DNA from: Actinoplanes cyaneus | Lineage (GTDB): Bacteria > Actinomycetota > Actinomycetes > Mycobacteriales > Micromonosporaceae | DNA length: 64,000 nt | Reading direction: 5' to 3' | NCBI RefSeq assembly: GCF_016862095.1 | Contig: NZ_BOMH01000036.1 | Span: forward strand, 186,001-250,000 | Shown here: positions 27,168 through 35,384 of the stretch, piece by piece | Numbering within the stretch: position 1 is the stretch's first letter | Layout: the number at the start of each line of letters is the position of its first letter | Notes under the pieces: generated by a model | The model's input: the letters and a program-made list of their open reading frames with translations, nothing else | What the model was told of the DNA's origin: nothing | The model's database searches: none | Made by a program: the position numbers and the translations under genes

Positions 27168-27340
27168 TCACCACAGCTGTAGCGCTTCCAGGATCGTCGC
27201 GGCGCGGGGTAGTTCTGGGGTCGGCTGGCCGGTCAGTAATTCCGGTTTGAGTGGTACGTGGGTGTCGAGGCGGATCAGGTCGCGCCAGATAGCGACCCGG
27301 TGCCACGCATCGGTGATGCGTGCTGGAAGACCTTGGCCCG
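27168..27340 (-). pseudogene. C-terminal fragment of an unidentified gene
   Basis: A frame ending at the TGA at 27168-27170 gives a protein-like tail (ITDAWHRVAIWRDLIRLD, then LLTGQPTPELPRAATILEAL). Composition and codon use look coding, but no start or upstream body exists, with a stop near 27380. It ends about 60 bp before the exporter and probably represents a deleted upstream operon member. Confidence 0.35.
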
Positions 27341-27661
27341 TATCAGCCGGCCTGCACGGTTCCTGTTGCGGTATTGATCTGCTCGGCTAGGAGCCGGGAC
27401 GTGCGCTGCGAAGTCGGCGGCCCGGTCGGTACAGCCCCGCCCCCGACGGGGTCACCGACCTGGGCTGCCAGACCAAGGCCTTCGACGGCAAAAAGGGCTG
27501 ATCAGGCACTCTTGATTCTCGGTGACGTCCGGGGCGCCGAACGGCGCCGAGAAGCAGGGTGTGGACAGGCACCGAGGGTGCAGGCCTCGAAACCCACTCG
27601 TCTGTGTGCGGCTGCCCGGGGCTTCCTTCTGATCGGTATGTGTCGGGGCGTTGTCGTGGTT

Positions 27662-30334
27662 CTATCGGTCGGCTGCTGTCGTGGTGGGCGGGGCAGCGCG
27701 TACCGCTGGCGGGTCGGTGGTGTTCGGGTCGGCGGTGGGCAGGGTGAAGCAGATTCGGGTGCCGCCGCCGGGGTTGTCGGTCACGCTGATGGTGCTGTGG
27801 TGCCGGTCGATGATGCGTTGGCAGATGGCGAGGCCGAGGCCGGTGCCGGGTCGGTCGCCGTGGTTGCCGGCGCGGCGGAATGAGGCGAACACGTGTGGTT
27901 TCTCGGTGTCGGGGATGCCGATGCCGCGGTCGGCGATCTCGATGCGGGCACTGTCGTCGCCGGGGCGTTGGTGGGCGGAGATGTCGATGCGGGCCGGCTG
28001 GCCGGGCATCGTGTACTTGATTGCGTTGCCGATGAGGTTGTCGAGCAACTGCCGGATCATGGCTTTGTCGGCTCGGACCACGGGCAGGGGGCCGGTGTAG
28101 ATGTCGGGGAACAGCACGGGTGGTCCGTCCGTGGTGGGGTGGCGCAGGTGGTGAATGCGTTCGGCGATCACGTCGGCCACCAGTTCGTGCAGATCGACGG
28201 CTTCGGGCTGCAGTGGGGCGTCGCGGGCGGTGGCGTAGGCGAGTAGGTCGTCGATGAGCCGGCGCATGCGTTCGACGCCCGCGCGGATGCGGTGCAGGCT
28301 GTGCCGTAGCGCCGGGTCGGTGTCGGCTGGTAGATCCTCGTCGAGGATTTCGGCGTGCCCGGCGAGCGCGGCCAGCGGTGCGCGCAGGTCGTGGGCGGCG
28401 ACGCCGGCGAAGGCGCGTAGATCGGCTTCGCGTTCGCGTAGGACGGTGACGTTGTAGGAGGCGGCGACCGCGCCGATGATGGTGCCGCCGGTGTCGGTGA
28501 GCGTGCGGGCATGCAGCAGCACTGCTGTGGTGCTGCCGTCGGGCAGCGCGACGACGGCTTCCATGCCGTCGACGTCTTCACCGCGCAGTGCCCGCGCCAG
28601 CGGGGTGTCGTCGGCGCTGACGGGGCGGCCGTCGAGGTGGCTTAGGCCGGCGAAGGCGGTGGCGAGGGTGGCTGCGTTGCCGTCGGCGGGCATGGTGCGT
28701 CGGGCGGGAAGGTTGGCGTGCACGATCGCGCCGCTGGTGTCGCAGGTGATGACGGCAACGTCAAGGGCGTCCAGGATTTGCGTCAAGTAGGCCTTCTGCT
28801 GTTCCAGGGCGTCACGGGCGGCGCGTAGTTCAGCCTCAGCGGCGGTGCGGGCGGCGAGTTCGGTGCGTAGGGCGTCGGTGGCGGCGGTGAGTTGCGCGTC
28901 AGCGGCCTTGCGGGCGGTGATGTCGTGGTAGACGGCGACGGCGCCGGTGTGGCCGGTGTTGCTGTGCAGCGGGCGGGCGGAGACGCTGATGATGAGGCCG
29001 TCGGGGTGGGCGGTGTTACGAACCAGCATCTCCACCTGTTCGGGCTCCTCGCCGTGCAGGGCCTTCAGCAGCGGTATGTCGGCGGTGGGGAACGGGGTGG
29101 CGCTGTCGGGCAGGTAGAGGCCGTAGTGCTCCTGCCAGGTGGCGGGTTGGGCGCCGCCGGCGCCGAAGATGGCGTTGGCGGCGGGGTTGTGCAGCAGCCA
29201 CCGGCCGTCGCGGTCGATGACGGTGACGCCGTCGCTGATGCAGTCCATGATGGCGGTGAGCAGGTCGGCCTGGTCGCGGGCGGCCTCCTCGGCGGCCGCC
29301 AGGTCGGCGGTCGCTGCCTGGACCTGGGCGCGGGCACGGGTGCGGCCGGTGGCCAGCGCCCATACCAGTCCGGCCAGCAACAGGGTGAGGGTCGCGCCGG
29401 CGCCGGCCGCCACTGTCGGCATGCCGGTCGCCGCGCCGGGCAGCCTGCGTCCGGCCGCTGCGATGTGCAGCTGCCAGATGCGGTCCGCGACGGGGATCTG
29501 CGCGTCGAAGGTCAAGTCCCGGTCGCCGGTGGCTTGTGCTTGGTGGGTGGCCACGGGCTGGTAGGTGCCGTCGGCGCGCTGTGCCCGCAGGGTCACGTCG
29601 ACCAGGTTCTGCGACACCCGGGTCAGGGTGGCGCCGATGAGGTCGAAGCCCCGGATGCCCAACATCACCCAGCCCTGGAAGGTGCGGGCGGCATCGGCGG
29701 CGTAGACCGGCGCGGTGAAGACGAACGAGAGCTGCCGCTGCTCCGGTGGTAGTTGCTGGTCGATGATGAGCTGGTACGGGTCGGACAGGGTGACCCGGCC
29801 GCTACGCCGTGCCTCCGTCAGAGCCCGGGTCGCTGACGCCGACTGGGTCACGTCGATGCTGTGCCGCGGCGTGGTGGTCCCGTCCAGCGGCTGACTGAAG
29901 ATGGAAAAGATGTGCTCACCGGCAGCGCTCTTGGGCTGCAGGGCCAGGTCGGGTACGCCGCGGGCCCGCCAGCGTGCCTGCACGGCGGTGAGGTCGCCGT
30001 CGGCGACCGGCACCAGGAACGCGATCGAGGTCGCCCCGGCCAGGCCCATGTCGGCCAAAGGCTGGGTGACCTTGGTGAACGTTGCCGCAGTCAGCGGCTC
30101 GAACGCGCCGGCCGCAGCCGCGACGGTGCGCAGCGAGTCGATGTAGCGGCCCGCCTCGCCGGCTACCGCCTCAGCGATCAGGGTGGCACGCCGTTCCAGC
30201 TGCTCCGCGGCGGTAGCGCGCTGGCCGGACGCCAACGTCGCACCGACCGCGATCGACAGCAGCACCCCAGTGACCGCTACCAGTGCGGTCAGCGTCAGCG
30301 CCGAACTGCGGACAACGGCCCAATACCTTTCCAC
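27662..30334 (-). CDS. Hybrid sensor histidine kinase: CHASE-PAS-PAS-HisKA-HATPase
   Basis: An 890-residue membrane kinase. It has a hydrophobic helix at 10-32, an extracellular CHASE-type sensor (about 45-300), and a second helix near 315-340. Two PAS domains follow (about 365-480 and 515-630). A HisKA box has FAGVAAHDLRAPLAALAGHA with the phospho-acceptor His, and the ATPase has an N-box LLDNLIGNAIKYT, G1 DRGIGIPD and G2 GTGLGLAICQ. CHASE domains bind small ligands such as adenine derivatives or peptides. No response regulator is adjacent; the nearest signalling genes are the STAS protein and the MEDS-ATPase, suggesting a partner-switch type of output. Confidence 0.9.
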   Translation of the reverse strand: MERYWAVVRSSALTLTALVAVTGVLLSIAVGATLASGQRATAAEQLERRATLIAEAVAGEAGRYIDSLRTVAAAAGAFEPLTAATFTKVTQPLADMGLAGATSIAFLVPVADGDLTAVQARWRARGVPDLALQPKSAAGEHIFSIFSQPLDGTTTPRHSIDVTQSASATRALTEARRSGRVTLSDPYQLIIDQQLPPEQRQLSFVFTAPVYAADAARTFQGWVMLGIRGFDLIGATLTRVSQNLVDVTLRAQRADGTYQPVATHQAQATGDRDLTFDAQIPVADRIWQLHIAAAGRRLPGAATGMPTVAAGAGATLTLLLAGLVWALATGRTRARAQVQAATADLAAAEEAARDQADLLTAIMDCISDGVTVIDRDGRWLLHNPAANAIFGAGGAQPATWQEHYGLYLPDSATPFPTADIPLLKALHGEEPEQVEMLVRNTAHPDGLIISVSARPLHSNTGHTGAVAVYHDITARKAADAQLTAATDALRTELAARTAAEAELRAARDALEQQKAYLTQILDALDVAVITCDTSGAIVHANLPARRTMPADGNAATLATAFAGLSHLDGRPVSADDTPLARALRGEDVDGMEAVVALPDGSTTAVLLHARTLTDTGGTIIGAVAASYNVTVLREREADLRAFAGVAAHDLRAPLAALAGHAEILDEDLPADTDPALRHSLHRIRAGVERMRRLIDDLLAYATARDAPLQPEAVDLHELVADVIAERIHHLRHPTTDGPPVLFPDIYTGPLPVVRADKAMIRQLLDNLIGNAIKYTMPGQPARIDISAHQRPGDDSARIEIADRGIGIPDTEKPHVFASFRRAGNHGDRPGTGLGLAICQRIIDRHHSTISVTDNPGGGTRICFTLPTADPNTTDPPAVRAAPPTTTAADR

Positions 30335-30562
30335 GTCACCCTGTTCGGCACCGTCGGCACGTCCCTGACAATGAACACCTGTCGACCGGCGGTTCGCGCC
30401 GAACCGCCGGTCACAGCGGATCGCGTCGTGGCCGCTGGCTGTCAGACGCTGGCGCGGACAACACGTAGCAGGACACGCTGGTCAGAGGCGGGCCCGGACC
30501 GCTCCTCCCGGGAGAGAGAGGGATCCGTCGCGGCTCCCGGGTGCCGGGCCTGAGCTGCGCGG

Positions 30563-30994
30563 TCAGGTGATTCGTGGATGTGCCACCGCCGTACGGGCTT
30601 CGGGCATCGTGGCGTACATCGGCAGCCGTTGTGCGCCGATGTATTGCAGCCGTTGTTGCAGCACCGTTGCCGTGGGCAGGCACAGCGCGAGCCGCACCGG
30701 TGGCCTGATGACGGCCGCGGCTCGCCGGGCCGCCAACCATAACGGCAGGCTGGTCGCCTCGTCGTCCGACAGGCCGTGCAGGTTGACGATGATGGCGGCG
30801 GGCCGGCCGGCGAAAGCGTCCCGCAGCGCGGCGGACACGTCCAGGCCCAGTGTGTGCGACCACGATCCGTGGACCGCGATCTCGACCACTGCCGCGACCT
30901 GGTCAGCGATGTCTGCCGATGGGCACACCGCCACATGTGACCCGGTGACGCGCGAGCGGCGTAACGGACCGGAAAGCCTCTGCACGGGTGTCAT
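30563..30994 (-). CDS. STAS-domain (anti-anti-sigma-like) protein
   Basis: I use the ATG at 30994; the frame extends upstream but the added 67 residues look non-coding. The 143-residue product has a STAS fold pattern: strand VVEIAVHGSW, helix LDVSAALRDAFAGR, strand PAAIIVNLHGLSDD, then helix LPLWLAARRAA. The usual Ser/Thr phosphorylation site (DxS) is replaced by LHGLSDDEA, where the Ser could serve. STAS proteins bind anti-sigma ATPases; the MEDS-ATPase encoded divergently is the natural candidate partner. It lies upstream of the CHASE kinase on the same strand with a 228-bp gap. Confidence 0.7.
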   Translation of the reverse strand: MTPVQRLSGPLRRSRVTGSHVAVCPSADIADQVAAVVEIAVHGSWSHTLGLDVSAALRDAFAGRPAAIIVNLHGLSDDEATSLPLWLAARRAAAVIRPPVRLALCLPTATVLQQRLQYIGAQRLPMYATMPEARTAVAHPRIT

Positions 30995-31518
30995 CGGGCA
31001 GGCCGTGCCGGCGTGCGGACACGGATCAGCAAGCCGGCAGGGCGGCGGCCGTGACGGGCCGCAAATACGCGGGGGTTCTGCAAGTGCCGGATACCGGCGG
31101 ACGGCAACGATGCGATGGCCATAGCCGATACGACAGCGGAAGGCGAGGAACTCACAGCTGCACCCCAAGACGGATTTGGCGCGGAATTGGAACATGCGCT
31201 ACCGGGGGTCTGGGGCAGCAGGAACAGTGGCTCGGCCACCGCATTCATAATCTACGGCAGTTCTTCCCGGTCAGGTGGTTCATCACTCTCAAGAGGGGTT
31301 GTCGCAAGGGCGCCTCCTCGCTTTTGCTGGGCGCGGCTGCCTGCCCTCGCTACAGGCACAAGGGCGGATCAACGGCGACCACGGGCGACCGGTGAGTGTG
31401 GGCCGTCGTGGCGTGGGTACCCGGTCGCCGTGCCCACCGGCGAATTCTGATCCCGCCCAGGTGGGCGATGACAGCCGCCGATCACCTTCTACGGGAGGAT
31501 TTGGGAGAGATTTCGATC
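30995..31518. promoter_or_regulatory. Divergent control region between STAS and MEDS-ATPase genes
   Basis: About 520 bp without a supported gene. It should hold promoters for both divergent regulatory genes. No clear operator was seen. Near its right end GGGAGGA and GGGAGAG precede the short leader frame. Confidence 0.45.
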
Positions 31519-31563
31519 ATGACCTCTGGCGTACGGACTGTGGCTGTGCTGGCCTGGCGATGA
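31519..31563 (+). CDS. Possible 14-codon leader peptide
   Basis: The ATG at 31519 is preceded by GGGAGAG (about 10 nt). The frame encodes MTSGVRTVAVLAWR and ends in TGA that overlaps the ATG of the MEDS-ATPase gene (ATGA at 31560-31563). The downstream gene itself has no ribosome site, so translation may depend on this leader by coupling. Confidence 0.4.
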   Translation: MTSGVRTVAVLAWR

Positions 31564-32567
31564 CTGTGGATCAAGCAGCCGACCAGCGTGTGCTCGCCTT
31601 TGCCCACACCGCGCTGATCATCGACGCAGATCTCGACCTGCCTCGCGTGCTTGAACCCGAACTGCACCGCTCGGCGGAAATCTACGACGAGGTGCTGCTG
31701 GTGGTCAGCGCGCGCACCCGCGCCGTGCTGGCCGATGCCGCCGCCGACGTGCCCGGCCATATCCTGAGCTGGGGTGACCCGGCTTCGTTCTACCAGCGGC
31801 TGGGCTCTGCGTACGAAGCGTTCCGCCGCTATCTCGCCGCACAGCACCAAGCCGGCCGACGGGTGCACGTGATCGCCGAACCGGACCTGCTCAGCACTGT
31901 TGACGCGCGATTCCACGCTGACCGGGCCGCGGCCTATCTGGCCTACGAAGCGGTCGGCAACCACACCTTCGCGATCGGCAGATCTGCGGTGACCTGCATA
32001 TGGGACCACCGTGACCACGGGGACGCCATCATCGACGCGGTACGGGCCACCCACGCTTACGAGCTCACCGGCACCGGACCGGCCCCGTCACCGCACTACC
32101 TGTCCCCGGAGCGATATCTGTCCGAACGGCACGACACGCCGATGCGGTCCGCGCCCCCGCACGTCGACCGCGACCTGACACTGCACGACGTCGCCGAGCT
32201 GAGCGCCTTACGTTCCCTCCTGGGCGCCTGGGCCGCCGATCGAGGCTTTGCCGGGGAAGCGATCGAAGACCTCACCGTGGCGGTGGTCGAGGTGGCCACG
32301 AACGGACTGCGTCACGGCGGAGCCCCGGTCCACGTTCGCGCCTGGCACCACGGCGACACTCTGGTCGTCCAGTGCGACGACGCGGGGAACCAGCCGATCC
32401 CGGCCACCGCCGGCTATTACCGCCCCCACCCGCTCGCCGCGACGACCGGCGGGCGCGGGCTGTGGCTGGCCCGCCAACTCGCCGACGTGGTCACCGTGTC
32501 CGCGGCGCCCGGCCGGACAACGGTTCGGCTGCTCTTCCCGCGACGGCTCATGCAGCCGCAGGCGTAA
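31560..32567 (+). CDS. MEDS-domain sensor with HATPase (anti-sigma-type kinase)
   Basis: A 335-residue protein. Residues 10-175 match a MEDS sensory domain (HTALIIDADLDLPRVLEPEL, DEVLLVVSARTRAVL, RRVHVIAEPDLLS). Residues 215-330 are a GHKL ATPase of the RsbW/anti-sigma type, with N-box VAVVEVATNGLRHGG and G-box CDDAGNQP and GGRGLWLARQL. Actinobacteria carry many such MEDS-ATPase proteins that capture anti-anti-sigma (STAS) proteins. The divergent STAS gene and the nearby CHASE kinase suggest one signalling locus. Its ATG overlaps the leader peptide stop and lacks an independent ribosome site. Confidence 0.8.
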   Translation: MTVDQAADQRVLAFAHTALIIDADLDLPRVLEPELHRSAEIYDEVLLVVSARTRAVLADAAADVPGHILSWGDPASFYQRLGSAYEAFRRYLAAQHQAGRRVHVIAEPDLLSTVDARFHADRAAAYLAYEAVGNHTFAIGRSAVTCIWDHRDHGDAIIDAVRATHAYELTGTGPAPSPHYLSPERYLSERHDTPMRSAPPHVDRDLTLHDVAELSALRSLLGAWAADRGFAGEAIEDLTVAVVEVATNGLRHGGAPVHVRAWHHGDTLVVQCDDAGNQPIPATAGYYRPHPLAATTGGRGLWLARQLADVVTVSAAPGRTTVRLLFPRRLMQPQA

Positions 32568-32687
32568 CGTCGCCGCACCCGTTGCCGGGACCGCTCGCAC
32601 CCGAACTCACGACATCTCAATACGCGATGCCGTCAGTACATTGGCGCCGACTCATTGGCGCAAATCGAGTAGAAATTGAGGCAGAGG

Positions 32688-33113
32688 TCAGCCGCAGCCG
32701 TCGCCTCCAAGGTAGGCCCTCAGATCATCCCTGGAGAGAATGCCATCTCCCCGCCCTCCCTGCGCAGCGGTCTCCATCTGATGGAAGAGATCCTGGTGGT
32801 TGATGAGGTAATTGGCAGCGGCCCCCAACTCAGCCGGGAAGTGGTTACGGGGATCCGCAGCCGCAGCCAGATCGTCCAGCGAGATACGCCCGTCAGGCGT
32901 ATTGTGCTGTGCCGCAGTATCGAAGCCGGTAAAGTTGGTGAGGACCGTCTGCGCTATCCCTTCCTCCGGGCAGGGTGCGGCGCTCGCGCTGCTTGCTGTC
33001 GTGAAGAGAAGACCGGCGGTGACTACAACCGTTGTGCCAGCAAAGGCTCCGGTCCACCATCGGCGTAGTACCCCTGTTGCCTGGATCAACGCTGCCTCGT
33101 TTCTAGGTGTCAA
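32688..33113 (-). CDS. Secreted EF-hand-like small protein
   Basis: The frame opens with TTG at 33113; a second TTG at 33089 has GAGG 5 nt upstream and is equally possible. After a basic start comes a hydrophobic signal core (TTVVVTAGLLFTTASSASA) with cleavage near ASAAP. The mature domain of about 90 residues has two acidic loops, TPDGRISLDDLAAAA and GRGDGILSRDDLRAYL, each in the D-x-[DG]-G-x-I-S-x-x-D/E EF-hand pattern. One Cys near each end could form a disulfide. It is probably an exported calcium-binding protein. No partner gene is evident. Confidence 0.7.
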   Translation of the reverse strand: MTPRNEAALIQATGVLRRWWTGAFAGTTVVVTAGLLFTTASSASAAPCPEEGIAQTVLTNFTGFDTAAQHNTPDGRISLDDLAAAADPRNHFPAELGAAANYLINHQDLFHQMETAAQGGRGDGILSRDDLRAYLGGDGCG

Positions 33114-33676
33114 GTTTCTAGGTGTGACGCATGTTGATCGATCCGCATCGCTAAATGGAATGTTGCTGACTCATGTAGCGTCTGGTCGGGCGATCGTCGG
33201 TTGTTTGTCTGATTTGCAGCTCAGGAACCCTGACAGCAGGCATACGGCCCGCAACACTCCCTGCGCCGGCACACATGGATCCCGAGCCATATCAAAGGCC
33301 CCGACGGCGCCGAACTCTTGGAGACCACGATCGTCAACGTCTGGCGAAGGTAAACAGCCTGGCCCGCGGCGTAGGCGGCATTCGGCCCCGGACCGCCGCG
33401 GAGGACGGGGCGGGTCTCCGTGGCTGCCCCGCTGCGCGGGGAACCCCCTCTTGCCGTCACTGGCCGCGGCCTGGGAATAGCACCTGGGACAAGGGCGGTC
33501 CGGAACCCGGGCGTCCGCCGGCCTGGCGTGCCGGTGTCCCCGGCCCGCGGGCCCGTGAGCCGGGGCGGCGTCGGCCAGCGTGCGACCAGTGTGCCCGGAC
33601 TGCGCTGTGCTGCGCTTGGTGGACGCGTCGGCCGAACTGCGGCGCCTTTCGCCGTAGAGCTGCTGTGCTAACAAGG
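33114..33676. other. Gap without a supported gene
   Basis: The longest frames here give Arg/Pro/Gly-rich products without any motif, start or ribosome site. Nothing recognisable is present. Confidence 0.4.
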
Positions 33677-34210
33677 TCAGGCTGCCGTGCCCGGTCGAGC
33701 GGGCACGGCACCCCCAAGTCGTGACTGCGATGTTGCCGGACAGCGCACCCCGGCGGGCAGTTCCCGGCTGTGGAGGTGGTCCTCGAGGATGCTGTCGCGC
33801 TCATCGCCGGGCCACAGCATCGTGTCGGTGAAGGCGATGCCCAGGTAGGCCAGGCCGGTGCCGGCCTGCCGGGTCGGGTCGATCGCGTCGCCGTCGGCGG
33901 TGACGCACCAGGCGTGCGGCAGGTCCCAGAGGCCGCCGCCGGCGCGGGTTGTGGCGATCCCTTCGGCGTAGAGCAGGCCGTGCTCGCGGGCCACCGACGC
34001 GGCGTTGCGGTAGCAGTGCTTGTCGGGTGCCTGCCGATCGGCGCGGGCGTGGGCCGGGGCGAGAACAGCCGGCCCTGGGCGAGGAGTAGATGCGACCCGG
34101 TAGCAAACGCCCAGCCCCCGGGCGCGCCCGATATGCCCGTCGACGAGCTCCGTATAGGAGCGTATGTAGACGAGCAGTGCTGCCAAATCTCCCGTCGACC
34201 GGGGGTGCAT
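33677..34210 (-). CDS. Hypothetical protein, His/Cys motif type
   Basis: A 177-residue protein. The centre reads KHCYRNAASVAREHGLLYAE then GLWDLPHAWCVTADG and AIDPTRQAGTGLAYLGIAF. This C-Y-x-N-A ... Y-x-E-G ... H-A-W ... D-P-T pattern is shared by a family of uncharacterised actinobacterial and phage proteins that I know only as hypotheticals. The spaced Cys, His and Asp could form a papain-like or transglutaminase-like site; this is a guess from order alone. The first 40 residues may not belong to the domain. No operon partner. Confidence 0.5.
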   Translation of the reverse strand: MHPRSTGDLAALLVYIRSYTELVDGHIGRARGLGVCYRVASTPRPGPAVLAPAHARADRQAPDKHCYRNAASVAREHGLLYAEGIATTRAGGGLWDLPHAWCVTADGDAIDPTRQAGTGLAYLGIAFTDTMLWPGDERDSILEDHLHSRELPAGVRCPATSQSRLGGAVPARPGTAA

Positions 34211-34269
34211 GCTGCCGGGTGGGGCCGTTGACCAAGCTGCTGGAGCGCCCGAGCAGCGCCCTAGAACTT

Positions 34270-35358
34270 TTAGTCCTTCGGCATGCTTTGGACGTGGTTG
34301 ATGCCGCTGGCGTAGAGTCCGTCCACCGCCTCTTTTACTTCCGCGGCGGACATTATCTTGCCGTCTCGGGCGTAGACCCAGTTGACGCGCATGTCCCAGG
34401 TGCGAGGTCCGGTGAACGGCAGGTCGATGAACCAGCTGCTGAACTGGATCTTCATGCGTTCCTTCGGGGCAGACTTGCCTCTGCTGGTGAACACCTTTTT
34501 ACCGTCGATGAGGTAGGTCACCTCGTCGCCGGTCGCGGTGATCATGAGGAGGTGCCAGCCGGCGAGGGGCCGGCTGACCGCCCGGGTGTCGCGGTCGCCC
34601 TGCTTCGTGCTGCGCCAGCTCACCACGTCCATTTTCGGCCCTGTTGCTCCCCAACCGCCGTTGGGCTGGTATTCGTAGTCCAGCTCGCTGTACTTCGGGG
34701 ACTGTCCGGACGCCGAGATCGTGTTGAACGCATGGTTCACGTGATCCCCGTCGGAGCCTTTGGCCGGTTTGTCGGTGAAGAAGACGCGCGCGGCAAGAGT
34801 TCCGGTGAAGAAGACCGGTGCCTTGGTGCTGAGCTCGGCCTGGCGGGTGTGGCTGCTGGCGCCGTCGGTGCTGGCCTGTAGTTGCAGTGCCTGGCCGCCC
34901 ATGGCGCTCTGGTCGGCAGGGAAACTGGTGGCGTTGGCGTTGTAGGTGCCGTGGATGCCTGGACCGCCGCTCTCGGTGCGGGCCATCCAGCCGTTGGCAG
35001 CCAGCGCTGGGTCGTCGCGACCGGTGTAGTGGAAGTCGTCGAACATGATGCCGGGCGGTGGCCCGGGCACGGCTGGTCCATCCTGATCCGCCAAGGGACC
35101 CTGCCGACTGGGTTCCTGGCCCCAGGCCAGGCTGCCGCTGAGGTAAGCAGTGACCTTCTTCGACGGCTGGTATCGGATGGCTTTCGGATCGAATGACCGG
35201 TCGTTGTCCTGCGCGAGTTTCTTGTGGTCGAGCCGGTAGAGCTGCAGTCCGATGCCCTGGGTGCTCTTACCCGGAGCCAGTTGCCCGGCGGTGGACGTGA
35301 AGCCGATCACTATCTGGCGGTCCGCAGCGGCGGTCGGGTTGGACAGCGCGCCGATGGC
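34270..35358 (-). pseudogene. 5'-truncated CBM3-GH16-like secreted protein
   Basis: Coding sequence runs from a junction near 35358 leftward to the stop at 34270. The first part (ALSNPTAAADRQIVIGFTS, then TAGQLAPGKSTQGIGLQLYR) is the C-terminal half of a cellulose-binding CBM3-like module, so the N-terminus and signal peptide are missing. After a Pro-rich linker a jellyroll domain follows with SELDYEYQPNG, which fits the E-[ILV]-D-x-E catalytic pattern of GH16. Upstream of 35360 the frame hits stops. The truncation point coincides with that of the Rhs gene on the other strand. Confidence 0.7.
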
Positions 35359-35384
35359 CCTATGTCAACTCGCTTACTCCGACG

